In this document: piece after piece, positions 38,240 through 48,660 of the stretch
Layout: each line of letters opens with the position of its first letter
Numbering within the stretch: position 1 is the first letter of the stretch
NCBI GenBank assembly: GCA_948567375.1
Contig: OX419759.1
Location: 50,186,593-50,250,592, forward strand
Source of the DNA: Lunularia cruciata
Taxonomy: Eukaryota; Streptophyta; Marchantiopsida; Lunulariales; Lunulariaceae
Length of the DNA: 64,000 nt
Direction: 5' to 3'
Made by a program: the position numbers and the translations under genes
The notes under the pieces: model-generated
Databases searched by the model: none
Told to the model about the DNA's origin: nothing
Seen by the model: the letters and a program-made list of their open reading frames with translations, nothing else

Positions 38240-40600
38240 TTCAGACTACCTTTGTTTCTCTTTGGTGAGGCAAGAAGTGATGATCTGCAAGATCGTGAGA
38301 GTGCATGTTGTGATGGCATGTTACAGGTTGCCTTTTCCCCTAATGTAGTTATCTCAATTAGAGTTACATTAGTGGGTGGTGTTCCGTGGGTATTGGCACT
38401 TGGTGGTGCTCAATTGGTGTTGACACTTGGTGGAGTACTTGTGGTTGCGGTTTGCAATTGCATTTGGTGGTTCCAATTTGTGGTTGCAGTTATGGTTACT
38501 TTGTCACGATGGAGTTCTTTGGGGATTCTAGAGGAGTTAGCCTTGCAATACGCAATGGATTTACTTGGAATGGCATTTGGTATCAGCATGTATCTTAGGT
38601 CCCAATTAGGGAGGAGATTGACTTTGAGTTAGAGTTTGACAAAAGAGCTGATTCAATTGGGAGTGCACTTGGCACGTCCATACCATTGTTATGGGACATG
38701 GACAAGATTTATGGGGCCTCCAAAAGCCCTAAGCATTACTTTTGTATAGTGGGTACCATTGAGTTGGATGACTTTTCATCTAGGAGTTTGATAGTTGGTG
38801 TGATCTGTAGCAAATGCGGAACCAGACTTATTTACACCTTTTATAGCATGGAAGGGGTTGTTTCAACAATTAGAGGGTCCACCAAAAGATGACTACCATG
38901 AGTTCAGGAGAGCTCATTTAGAGGAGATTGAGTTATGGAGATGGTATTGGTCTCAAAATTATGTCTCTATTACTTCAAGCTTGGTTGCCAAGAGTAGATT
39001 GGCTGTACCCATGAGTTCTAGCTTGAGTAGTGTTGGTGGAGCTAGTGGAAGTGCACTAGCTGGAGATAGTGCAACCACGAGTGGAGGTACCACTGCATGA
39101 GGTGGCATGGTATTGGGGTTTAACCCCATGGTGGAGTTCTTCCAGTGTTTGAGGCAGAACTACTAGGGAGTACGGATTGACAAGCTAAGGAGCTTGTATG
39201 AGTTCCCGTGGAAAGCTGGAGAGAGCCTATGCAAGGCATACACTCACATGAGACGGCTAATCAATTTCACTTAGGGAGTTAGAGAGGCTCAAGCAGTCTA
39301 GTTTTGGTATGGAATATTGGACAAAGAGTTACAACGTAGAGTTTGTGATGCTACATTGTTACAGGCTACTTTGCACACTTTAGCAATGGTCTTTGGTTTG
39401 GCTAAGTGTATTGAGCTCATGGTAGAGGAGAGGGTAATAACATCTGGATTTTGTAGGAAGACCTTATCTACAACTGTTACTTCTTCTAGAGTGCAGTAGA
39501 GTGCACCACGCCCAATTGGTTTTTGAGGATAGGGTGGACAACCCAGATTCTATGGAGCAAGTGAAGGGCATAGTGGAGCTAGATCTTTACCTTCCTTTTC
39601 AAGTCAAGAACAATCAATGAGTGGTAGTGTTGCTTGTTGGACTTGTGGTGGACCTCACCATAAGAAAGAGTGTACTCAAGGCAGCGGACTTGATACCTCT
39701 GGTGCATTGCAGCCAAACACAAAGGCAATATGAGCATTGCCATAAATCGGTCACACTAGTGACCGATGCTTTGATCTACACCTGGAGTTACAGAGTGGTA
39801 GGGCTGCTATGGAAGGTAGTAGAGGAGCTCTAGTTCATGGAGGACGAGGTGGTAGAGGATCTATACCTAGTAGAGGTGCAATACCTACCCTTACTTTTGA
39901 TACAACTATGGCTACTCGGATTGAGCAATTGGAGTTGAGATTGGATAGTATGGCCATTGCTCAAAGGCAATTAGATTTGGGTGTTGAGGCTTCCACCTCA
40001 TATGTTGGTAGTAGAGATGCTTTGGACTTCATGTGCGGAGCAGCACAGATGGATGCATCTGGAGCAGTGACTAGGAGTGCAATACGTGCTCTTGAGCCTA
40101 GAAGAGCCTTAGTGGAGTTGGACCCACAAAGAGGAGAGGTTGGGAGACATGTCAGACTTCCCTAGTCTTTCATGCTATCTGAGGCATTGCAAACAACATC
40201 CATGGCTCCTAGATGTCCAGTGCAGGTGTGGTAGGTGGTGATGGGGTGCATGATGGACTACTTACTAGTCAGCCACCTGCTATTACACAAACTGAGTTGA
40301 GCATGATGTTTGGGGCGGCTCAACTGATTATGCAATGCCCTTTGTTTCTAGCCAATGACATGTTTACATCGGGAGTTGATCCAACCCTAGTGTTCTAATT
40401 GGCTGCCATGCTTTGTGAGAGTAGGGATGATGCGGTTCCTACTACTAGAGCAGAGGTGGTTGATAGTGGAGTTGACTTGGTTGAGGAGCATGAGATCCAT
40501 TCAACAACGAGTGGTTTATAGCAGGCAGCAACGGCTAGACTAGAAGAGTTGCCAACTGGACTGGCCTTTGAGAGAGTGCGATTCACACCTGGTGTTATCT
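38240..40600 (+). pseudogene. Copy C gag (fossil)
   Basis: Resumes copy C after D1. Capsid-like sequence is followed by CWTCGGPHHKKEC (about 39635-39680), a zinc-knuckle-like motif, then a Gly/Arg-rich stretch (GGRGGRGSIPSRGA, about 39840-39885) and a helical segment ATRIEQLELRLDSMAIAQ (about 39908-39960). Confidence 0.7.
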
Positions 40601-40639
40601 TATTGGATAACTAGAGGGGGATTTTCTGTTTGGTTGGAC

Positions 40640-41000
40640 CTTTAGGGAAGGTCTATACACCACAAAGAGTCTTGTTAGACTCTGGTGCGCAACCCCTTAT
40701 GTTGGGGAAGGCTGCAGTAGTTGGTCTGGAGTTATGGAAGATCGATGTGGGAGGTGTCCATTTCAGATCAAGACATCTCTAGGTGGTGGTTTGACATAGT
40801 ACATCACACATGGGGAGCTTGTTGTCCAAGTTCAGCCTGGTCATCCAATTGATAGCTCGGTTGTCAAAGCTTAGGCTATTGCGATAATAGTAGAGTCATA
40901 TGATGTGCTAGTTGGGGGAGCAATGTTATACCCCATGGGTTTCAGTATTGACTATTGGGAGAAGACAACCTCCTATAGAACAGGTTGGTAGTCTAGTGAG
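40640..41000 (+). pseudogene. Copy C protease (fossil)
   Basis: VLLDSGAQPLMLGKA near 40670-40715 is the aspartic protease active-site pattern. VESYDVLVGGAMLYPMGFS (about 40890-40945) follows where the second half of the domain is expected. Confidence 0.75.
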
Positions 41001-41379
41001 GGATGGGTATGTCACCTACTAGTACGCTTCAGTAGTGGCAGTCTTGGCTCGATACAGTTGAGACCATGGCGGCATTAGTTTCAGCTTTTAATGGTGTAGT
41101 TACTTGGCCTAGTGACTTGTTGGAGGGGAATGGCCATGCAAAGGATACTCCAATACCAAAGGAGATCACTTGTATTTGGAGTACAAGTGGGATTGTTCCA
41201 TCCACCTTGGATGTTCCATTGTGGAGTTCAAAGGAGGCATTATAGCAACATGTAGATCATTGGTGCAATAGGCTTGGAGTGGCTCCTTTGTACCATTAGG
41301 AGATGAGTGTGAGGATGAACCTCCAGAGTTGATTACTTTGACACCTCTAGATACCACACTCATTGCTTGGTAGTATCCA

Positions 41380-42145
41380 ATAGAGGAGATATGTTTCTTA
41401 GAGTTGTTTGGTGGGACTAGCATCAGACTAGTTGCGGTATTACATAGGGGTATACGAGTATAGAGGTACTTGTATGTGGAGAGAGATGAGACAACTAGGC
41501 AAGTCTCTCTACATCATGTGGCATACTCGGCCTACCGGTATCCATAGTTATTATTGATGTCAACAGGAAGAGGTTACAAGAAGGCCTTACCAGCACATAT
41601 TTCCTTATTGGGGGCGCATGATCTGGAGAGACATGGGCTTGTTCACTTGGTGATTTCTGGATTGCTATATCAACAACATACATATGCTGGCCGAGGTTTG
41701 GGTCTTCAAAATCCTGGTTCTGGTGTGTTTTGGGAGATACTATAGATATTACAACATCTCCAGGTTCATCACTCCGTTTCTCCAACTTACATTTTGGAGA
41801 ACGTTCCTTTGATAGGTGATTCTTATACTCGGGTGGTGGCAAGTACACATCAGGTCCATTCTTGGATAGGACTTGCTATATTGTTAGATGCAGCCAGAGT
41901 GGGATCACGGGCTCATCGTCTTTGTCTTTGGTGGACAAACATCTTACCCAAAGAGGTTTCAGAGCGTGCATATGATGGGATTCAACGACAAGACCACATC
42001 CTTGTTGATGACATCTTGGATGTGGTGCATCAATCTCAAATGGTAGTAGTGGCTGATAGGTCACCTATGGCAATGGTGAACCTAGTTGGACAACCTAGAG
42101 CCACTTTTCCCACACTTATGAGTTTCCCAAGCTCTCATGCTTTTT
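41380..42145 (+). pseudogene. Copy C, C5-cytosine DNA methyltransferase-like domain (fossil)
   Basis: Between protease and RNase H lies a stretch with the ordered landmarks of a cytosine-5 methyltransferase. FLELFGGTSIRLVAVLHRGI (41394-41453) resembles motif I, the SAM-binding loop. YLYVERDE (41471-41494) resembles motif II. LVISGLLYQQHTYAGRG (41647-41698) lies where the catalytic loop is expected, and YILENVP (about 41788-41808) resembles the ENV motif. LLDAARVGSRAHR..LWWTNILP (about 41883-41950) resembles the closing motifs of DNMT3/DRM-type enzymes (R.R.FWGN). Such domains transfer methyl groups to DNA cytosine. The same domain recurs in copy A, so it belongs to the element. Family assignment is from memory of motifs, not a search. 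Confidence 0.75.
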
Positions 42146-42539
42146 GAGAAGGAGGACTTGGACTTGTTTGGGACTCACATTTATAGCAATTGGTGGAGCC
42201 TAACGCCCATGAGAGAGAGCAGGCAATGGGTTTTTGCACTAGTATTACCAATGTTCTAGTAGTATCAGAGGCATCTAGGCGTTAAGTGTTAGGTTAGGCT
42301 ATGGATCTAAACTGTTTGACCTGATTGTGAGCCTTGGTTTGGCAGAGTAGCGTAGGATGCGCTTGATAGCCATCACCACTCGGACACTTGTGAGCCCTGT
42401 GCCTATCAAGACAATTCAAGCACATGCTAGGGGCGATGGACTGAGTGAACATGGTATTCTTGGGACACCAGTTTACACAAGACCAAGCTTACACAAGAGT
42501 GGTGTTGAAGAGATAAGCAGGAGAGAGCTTTTGTAGAGC

Positions 42540-42965
42540 TAAAGGAGAGGTTGACATCTGCTCCTATTTTAAGGAGATTAATCAGAGGATGACCATTTCA
42601 GGTTCATATTGATTAGAGTATGTTGGGGCTTGGAGCAGTGCTTACCCAACATGATGATGAGGGGAAGGAATTTGTGGGGCATATGCTTGTCGCTCCAACA
42701 ATTCAGCGAAGGCAAAGTATAGTTCATATGAGGGAGAGTGCTTGGCAGCAGTTTGGGCAATAACACATTTATGATGTTACCTATTTGGTAACTCTTTCAC
42801 TCTCATCATTGATCATCAGCCACTGAAGTGGTTGATGGAGTCCAACAAGCTTTCAGAGAAGCTTGCACGATGGGCTCTGATTTTACAAGAGTATGACTTC
42901 ATGATTATTCACAAACTTGGAGTGGCAAATCGTGATACAAATGGGTTAAGTAGAAACCCATGTCC
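42540..42965 (+). pseudogene. Copy C RNase H region (fossil)
   Basis: A stretch with PFQVHID, LGLGAVLTQ, a middle part around 42700-42780 and EYDFMIIHKLGVANRDTNGL matches the RNase H and tether of Ty3/gypsy polyproteins. Confidence 0.75.
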
Positions 42966-43189
42966 CCGCCAGTCAGATCAGACTATGTTGGCATGGTGAG
43001 ATAGATGAGGAGTTGGTGCCAAGTTGGCATGAATTAGCCTTTCTTTGTATATTTTTTGAGGCTTTGGTGGTATCTATGTTAGCATACATAGGAGGAGTTA
43101 TTGAGGTCACGGATCTAGAGAGTGAAGATATTGGTATAGTTCAGCGAGACATTCATGATGATGTCTTAGTGATGGACTATCTTTGCATT

Positions 43190-44297
43190 GGTGTTGTGGG
43201 TGGCATATTTGGGGCCAAGGAGAGAGACAATGTTCTTCAACAAGCCAAGCGGTTCAGATTGGAGTGTATATACCTTCTTTGAGTATAGAAGGATGGTAGA
43301 GTACAAGTAGTACCAGTTCCATCTCAAAATCCACAATTGGTCCATCATGCTCATGAGGAGCTAGGATATTTTGGAGTAAAGCATACATATAGCTTACTCC
43401 AATGTCATTATTGGTGGCACGGTATGCAGACCAAGGTATAGCAATTTGTTGCCAGATTTGTGGTTTGTGGCCGAGTTAGAGCATCATTTAATACTCCTAC
43501 GCCATAGTTACACCCATCACCTATCATGGGATTGGGTTATTGTTGGAGTTTGGACTTTGTTGGACCTTAACCGTTGACTGTGAGACATCATCGGTATGTT
43601 TTGATGATGGTGGAGCACTTCTTCAAGTGAATTGAGTTGGTGGTACTTCTTGACAAGTCTAGTGAAAAGACAACTTACTTGTTCATGGATCAAGTTCTTA
43701 GTCATTTTGGTGCATCAGCGGAGGTTTTGAGTGATCAGGGTATAGAGTTCTTGGGAGAGTTTCAGATCTTGTGTAACAAGGCTTTGATTGATCATTGTAC
43801 TACATCCCAAGATCACCTTGAGGCAGATGGCTTAGCAAAGAGAGTGGTTTAGATAGTGAAGAGAGGATTGTAGAAGTATGGTTTGTAGAGAGGCCACTTG
43901 GGAGATTCAGATCTTCGATTACATTGGTTGGACATGGGCTATCGGTTCAACTGGCAAGCCTTCTTAGCATCCTTCTCTCCTTACTTTCTACTTTATGGAC
44001 AAGATCCAGATTTACCTATAGCCATTTGTCAAGATGCTATTGTAGTTTTGGACTTGGATAATCCAAATATATGGATGAGCACATGTTCTCAACGGGCAAA
44101 GATCTTTTAGAGAATGATGCCAATAGCCTTTGAGAACTTGGCGATTGCTCAACATAGAGATACCTTATGCTATGCTACCATTCAAGGAGGAGGTTATAGA
44201 CCCTCAATCTGTCAATTTCATCCTGGTGACTATGTATATCTACAGCAGACAACACCGATGACACTTGATGTTTTGATAGGCCGCACTATCTTGAGAG
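43190..44297 (+). pseudogene. Copy C integrase (fossil)
   Basis: GAKERDNVLQQAKRF, the zinc-binding HAHEELGYFGVKHTYSLL, then SLDF.GP and VLSDQGIEFLGEF core segments align with copy E. The C-terminal FHPGDYVYLQQT segment lies near 44215-44250. Confidence 0.85.
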
Positions 44298-45545
44298 ATC
44301 TTCCTCCAAAAAAAACTAAAACTTTTGCTTCAGGCCAAAAAAACACCCATGGGCTATAAAATAGGGGTGTTATGGTAGATTAGCTTAGGCAATAGAACCA
44401 AAATGGGTAACGCCTGTGCGCTCTATTTTGCATTCATCCGCACTTGAATGGATGAGTGAGTGAACCAACATTTTTTTGCTACGCGCTAAACTTTCTCCAC
44501 AAAAAATCTAATAGCAAGCTTGCAATCGACTAAAGGTTTCATCTCCCAGGCATATTTTATAAATATAATTCGAGAGGATTTGCTAAAGGTGTAACCTCGG
44601 ATATCTTGCTTGTGTTATTGGTAGAGGCGACGAATCCATATTGGTTGTTCAGGTCGATTAAATGGTGCAGAAATAGCCCATAGCTTGCATTGAACACGGT
44701 ATCCACCCCTAGGCAATTGGCAAAATCTTCCGCCAACCCTTGAAGTTATGCAATCACTAGGCCACAGTAATTGCTATGCTACATGCCTACTTTTTCCTAT
44801 GATACTAGTTGTTTTCTGATATTGTTCCTTGAGTTGCCAAATTGTTGGTGTTGGTTTTTTCAATCTCTTTTTTTGTAGATTATTTTATTTTTATTCCGTC
44901 AAGCCATAAAAGAGTGGCTTATTGACAATCACTTGACACGGGTCATCCAACATTGAGTGCAAGCGCAGCCGCCCTCAAAAAAAGTGGCATCCCCAACGCT
45001 CTCTTTCTGGTCGAGTGCTATGCACCTCTCCCTCTGGTTTTGTGCTGCGCACCTATAATCAAGATGTTTTTTGTGTTCCGAGTAAGTTTATTGGTCTGCC
45101 AAACATTTTCTAAAATTTGGCGACAAAATTTAAATCTTGATGCAAACATATGAAGTTTAGTTTGTTTTTTTAGTCATTGCGGATAACGGAATTGAACCCA
45201 TATCCTCTACTTGGAAGGCAGATAATTTACCTTTAATCTATATCCGCATTGAAAAAAAAATATAGAATTTGACAGTCATGAATTATCACCAATGATTCAT
45301 GATCAACACTTGCTTGATTTGCAAAATAAGGGTATTTTAGGGGTGGTTATTGCAAAGCTCTCAACCAACAGCCCAAAGGCCACGAGACTCTAGGGAGAAG
45401 CGCTACGTGCTTGACCAATGGGAGGCATTGGCTTGGAGAAGGTTGCAATGTCAGCTGGCGATAGTCACCAGAACCTAAACCTGGCATGTTTACCAATTCG
45501 ATCAGCTTTCCAGGGGGGTGCATGAGAAAGCAAAAGCAAAAAAAA
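44298..45545. mobile_element. Unclassified 1.25-kb insertion in the copy C integrase region
   Basis: Copy E reads straight from ...CTATCTTGAGAG into TGCGCGAGG, but in copy C these are separated by this block. It is unrelated to the retroelements, starts with A-rich/T-rich sequence, ends in an A-rich tail (GCAAAAGCAAAAAAAA), and holds a tRNA-Gly-like sequence. I see no clear target duplication or terminal inverted repeat, so the type is open; a retroposed or captured organellar fragment is possible. Confidence 0.6.
45178..45247 (-). tRNA. tRNA-Gly(UCC)-like sequence, organelle-like, probably a pseudogene
   Basis: On the minus strand the acceptor arms GCGGATA and TATCCGC pair perfectly, with discriminator A. 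The anticodon arm TCTGC-CTTCCAA-GTAGA gives loop anticodon UCC, and GGGTTCAATTCC is a T-loop-like segment. The T stem seems one base short, and the D arm is A/T-rich as in organellar tRNAs. It lies inside an insertion, so it is likely a transferred copy rather than a working gene. Confidence 0.6.
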
Positions 45546-45840
45546 TGCGTGAGGTTTTGCCATCTGGAGTCCTTGTGTTGGAAGGACGTGATAGTGTAAT
45601 TTGGAAGGATCATGTGTGCAATTGTGCACCATGCCACCTCCCAAACATTGATGGTACTATAGACCAAAGCTTGGTACTTGTATGTGCAGGCTTGAGGTGT
45701 ATGTTATGTGGCTCTTCTGGTGGAGCTACTATTATATTAGTATGTGATAGCTGTTCCAGAGGATGACATATGGCATGTATGACTCCTCCCCTCATGGTGG
45801 TTCCTCAAAGACAATGGTTATGTCCTAGATGTACTTGACC
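45546..45840 (+). pseudogene. Copy C, integrase end and PHD-finger-like domain (fossil)
   Basis: EVLPSGVLVLEGRDSVIWKD is followed by CNCAPCHLPNIDG and then the PHD-like series CMLCG..., CDSC, H-x2-C and CPRC. It aligns with copies A and E. Confidence 0.75.
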
Positions 45841-46008
45841 TATAGCTAGTTCATTCTGTATATGGTATAGATGGTAGACAGGCGACTTATGATGGGGCTC
45901 CATAACACCCGGCCTTTTGATCTTTGCTTATCATAGGGTATACCATATACTTAGAGTAGATGGCTATCTGAAGTTAGAGGGACCTAACCACCAGCTAGGG
46001 AGGGCAAT

Positions 46009-46113
46009 TGTGGCACTTTAGAATCTATGTATGACTTATGTGTGAGTTGTGCTTCTACAATGTATGATGTTGACAACAATGTATGTTGTGTAGCAATGTA
46101 TATATGCATGACA
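46009..46113 (+). repeat. Copy C, repeat B1
   Basis: 105 bp starting TGTGGCACTTTAGAATC after the purine-rich CTAGGGAGGGCAAT. It ends GCATGACA; after AC the A2 repeat starts TGTCATGC, so the junction is a near-perfect inverted repeat. Confidence 0.9.
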
Positions 46114-46115
46114 AC

Positions 46116-46601
46116 TGTCATGCCATTTGTCGTGTTGCATCTAGATTGCTCGGACATTAGAGTCATTGTGATAGTAGTTAGAGGTATTTCAGCAATTCCC
46201 CATAGACTACTTTCCGATGGTCAAATTTTGTGTTTGGAGTACTGACTTCACGGTGGAGCCCACCATCACTTTGCACCATTCACACCATTGAGTGTGCCGT
46301 CAGCAGGACCGTTAGGGTTCCAGACCTAGCTTGAGTCCAAGGGTATACTTTTGAAGTGTACCTTTGAACTCGAAGGCTCAACATCAAAACAAGTGAGCTC
46401 CAAAGAGCTCACTTCTTTGATGTTGAGCCTTTGAGTTCTTGGCTATGGTGGACAGAGGCCGGAAAGCATCACCTGGATTCTCTTAGATAGAGTGAGTGTG
46501 GCTTGATAGTAATCAATGCCCAATTATTGGTAGTTTATAGAGTTATAGATGAAGTACTAATCTGAGTTGAGTTGAGTCAAGAGTTGTAAACAATCTGATT
46601 A
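46116..46601 (+). repeat. Copy C, repeat A2
   Basis: Direct repeat of A1 (30154-30605). It includes an extra local inverted duplication at 46366-46438 that is not present in A1. Confidence 0.9.
46366..46438. repeat. Long hairpin, arms of about 34 bp, 4-base loop
   Basis: Arms GAACTCGAAGGCTCAACATC... (46366-46400) and its near reverse complement (46405-46438) are separated by CAAA. There are about three mismatches. Copy E has a shorter version centred on GAGCTC at the same place. Confidence 0.85.
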
Positions 46602-46602
46602 T

Positions 46603-46707
46603 TGTGGCACTTTAGAATCAATATATGACTTATGTGTGAGTTTTGCTTCTATAGTGTATGATGTTGACAACAATTTATGTTGTGTAATGATGTATATATG
46701 CACAACA
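46603..46707 (+). repeat. Copy C, repeat B2 (outer end)
   Basis: 105 bp, direct repeat of B1. It ends GCACAACA, followed by the target duplication CCCA. Confidence 0.9.
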
Positions 46708-46711
46708 CCCA

Positions 46712-47300
46712 AGACAAAGCAAGGTCACAAACAATTGTGGTGTTTGTGGATAAGCTTAGTAAGCAAATCCATTTAGCACCAACGGTTGATATTGTGGATG
46801 CTCCAACCTTGGCACAAATCTACTTTGACAATGTATTCAAGCATCATGGGATGCCATGTGTACTCATCTTGGACCGTGATCCTCACTTCATTGGAAAATT
46901 TTGGCAAACACTCTTCCAAATACTCGGCACCATGCTTCCTTTGTCCATGGCCTATCATCCTCAAACTGATGGAAAAATTGAATGTGCAAATTGCACTTTG
47001 GAAGATATGCTTTGCATCTTTGTCAACATTTGCCATACCAATTAGGATGACTGTCTTGCAACTGCGGAGTTTGCATACAATAATTTTAAAGAGGCAAGCA
47101 AAGGATTCTCTTCTTTCTTTCTTAATTTTGGTCAAGACCCACTTGTTCATTCCTTCTTGCTCCTCCTCCGTCTCATGTCCCTCACTTCCACCTTCTTGAC
47201 CACCATCTCCTAATTCCTCCAACAAGCCAAATCTCATCTCCTTGTTGCTCAAAATTGGCAGAAACAATATGCAGATCACCAATGCCATGATGTTAGCTTT
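46712..47300 (+). pseudogene. Element B integrase core (fossil)
   Basis: Resumes after copy C. IVVFVDKLSKQIHLAP, FKHHGMPCVLILDRD and MAYHPQTDGKIECAN show the DDE-type catalytic core of a Ty3/gypsy integrase. Confidence 0.85.
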
Positions 47301-47769
47301 CAAGTTGGTGATAAGGTCATGCTCTCATTCAATAACCTCACTCTCTCACTTGATACCAAAGTTCATAAACTTGCCCCTAATTGGATAGGACTCTTTGTTG
47401 TCACCCAAATTGTCTCTCTTGTTGCTTATCAACTTGCCTTACCTTGTCATATGCGCATCCATCCTATCTTTCATGTTTCCAAGTTGAAACCTTTGTTCCT
47501 AACCCCTCTTCCTTTTCCTCTTGTCCAACTTCCCCCTCCTCTTGTCCTTATCAATGATCACAAGGAGTATGAAGTTGATCGTATCCTTGCACGGCTACAT
47601 TTAACAAGGCCGTCAATAACATATGGAGTACAAGGTCCTTTGGAAAGAGTATCCCCTTCATGCTGCCACATAAGAACCTCTTTCTCATCTCCAGAATGCA
47701 CAATTGGCCATCCAGGAGTTCAAAACATCACTGGCGATGAGGACATCACCAACTAGTAGTGGGGGAATA
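47301..47769 (+). pseudogene. Element B integrase C-terminus with chromodomain-like end (fossil)
   Basis: Contains the GPF-like region, HMRIHPIFHVSKLKP and then EYEVDRILAR near 47565-47595, the usual start of a chromodomain. A purine-rich GTAGTGGGGGAATA precedes the 3' LTR. This places B among chromoviruses. Confidence 0.75.
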
Positions 47770-48169
47770 TGTAACAATATGGAGCTTAGCGACAAAGTTA
47801 ATATGGCTAACAAAGTAGCAAATACAACAAATTAGTCTAGAATATTCTAGAAGTATTTAGGAAGCTTCTTGGCTAGCTTAGCTTGCACCCCAAGTAGGTA
47901 GCTTCTAGAAGGAAGCTTCTAGAAGCTTTTAACTAGCTTAGCTTGCACGCCAAGGAAGCAACTTCTAAAAGGAAGCTTCTTGATTAACTTGGCTTGCACT
48001 CCAAGAAAGCGGCTCAAGGAAGCTTCTTGAGAAGCTTCTCAAGAGCCTTGTAGGATCCCTATAACTACAAGAGCCAAAGCTCATGCTAGGCATTTGGGGT
48101 TTACCCAGATTCAAGTGTCCCATGTGATCTTCCATTCTTTTATTTCTCTCCTTAGTCTTGGACTTTACA
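47770..48169 (+). repeat. Element B 3' LTR
   Basis: Starts TGTAACAATATGGAG, ends GGACTTTACA, and is followed by TSD TTTGT. It differs from the 5' LTR by scattered changes and indels, so the insertion is not recent. Confidence 0.9.
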
Positions 48170-48174
48170 TTTGT

Positions 48175-48660
48175 GGTGAGAGCTCAAGCCATTGCAACAA
48201 TAGTAGAGTCATATGATGTGCTAGTTGGAGGAGTAATATTATAATCTAGGTTTAAGCCTTAACTTTTGGGAGGAGAAAGGTTCTTATATGCCAGGTTGGC
48301 AATTAGGTTAGGGATGGGTGTGTTACGGATTGGTGCACTTCACTATTGGCAATCTTGGCTCATTATAGTCAAAGACTATGACATCAATTCAACTTTCAAT
48401 GGTTTTTCTACTTGGCTTGGTGACTTATTGGAGGGGAATGGCTACGTAGAAGATACTCCAATACCAAAGAAGATCACTTGGATTTGCAGTATGAGCAAGG
48501 TTGTTCCATTGTGGAGTTATAAGGAGACATTGAAACAACATGCGGATCAATTGGTGCAACAAGCTTGGACTAGAGCCTTTATACCATTAGGAGACCAATG
48601 TGAGGAGGAGCCTCTAAAATCTATTACCTTATCACCTTTGGATACTACACTTATTGTTTG
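48175..48660 (+). pseudogene. Copy A, protease-to-methyltransferase linker (fossil)
   Basis: Resumes element A after B. VESYDVLVGG-like sequence aligns with copy C at about 40890-40930, and the following part aligns with copy C up to 41380. Confidence 0.7.

Larger units (their letters stand above)
30154..46707 (+). mobile_element. Copy C: methyltransferase/PHD-family gypsy-like element (fossil) inserted in element B
   Basis: Begins TGTCACACCATTTGTAG and ends ATGCACAACA, with an exact 4-bp duplication CCCA outside (30150-30153 and 46708-46711). Its own sequence is 30154-31700 and 38240-46707; D1 occupies the middle. Parts in order: A1, leader, gag, protease, C5-methyltransferase-like domain, RNase H, integrase (which holds an unrelated 1.25-kb insertion), PHD-like domain, B1, A2, B2. 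Broken, with many breaks, but better kept than copy A. Confidence 0.9.
27129..48169 (+). mobile_element. Element B: chromoviral Ty3/gypsy element (fossil) inserted in copy A
   Basis: TG...CA LTRs at both ends, flanked by a perfect 5-bp target duplication TTTGT (27124-27128 and 48170-48174). Its own sequence is 27129-30153 and 46712-48169; the middle is copy C. Without C it is about 4.5 kb. Parts: LTR, initiator-Met-like primer site, gag with zinc knuckle, protease, reverse transcriptase/RNase H remnants, integrase, chromodomain-like end, polypurine tract, LTR. Broken, with many breaks. Confidence 0.92.

Noticed and set aside
31696-38244. Target duplication for element D1
   Set aside because: The 5-bp flanks CTAGT and TTCAG do not match, so no duplication is claimed although both LTR ends are clear.
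46773-47303. 176-residue minus-strand open frame
   Set aside because: It is antisense to the element B integrase core, which has clear motifs on the plus strand.
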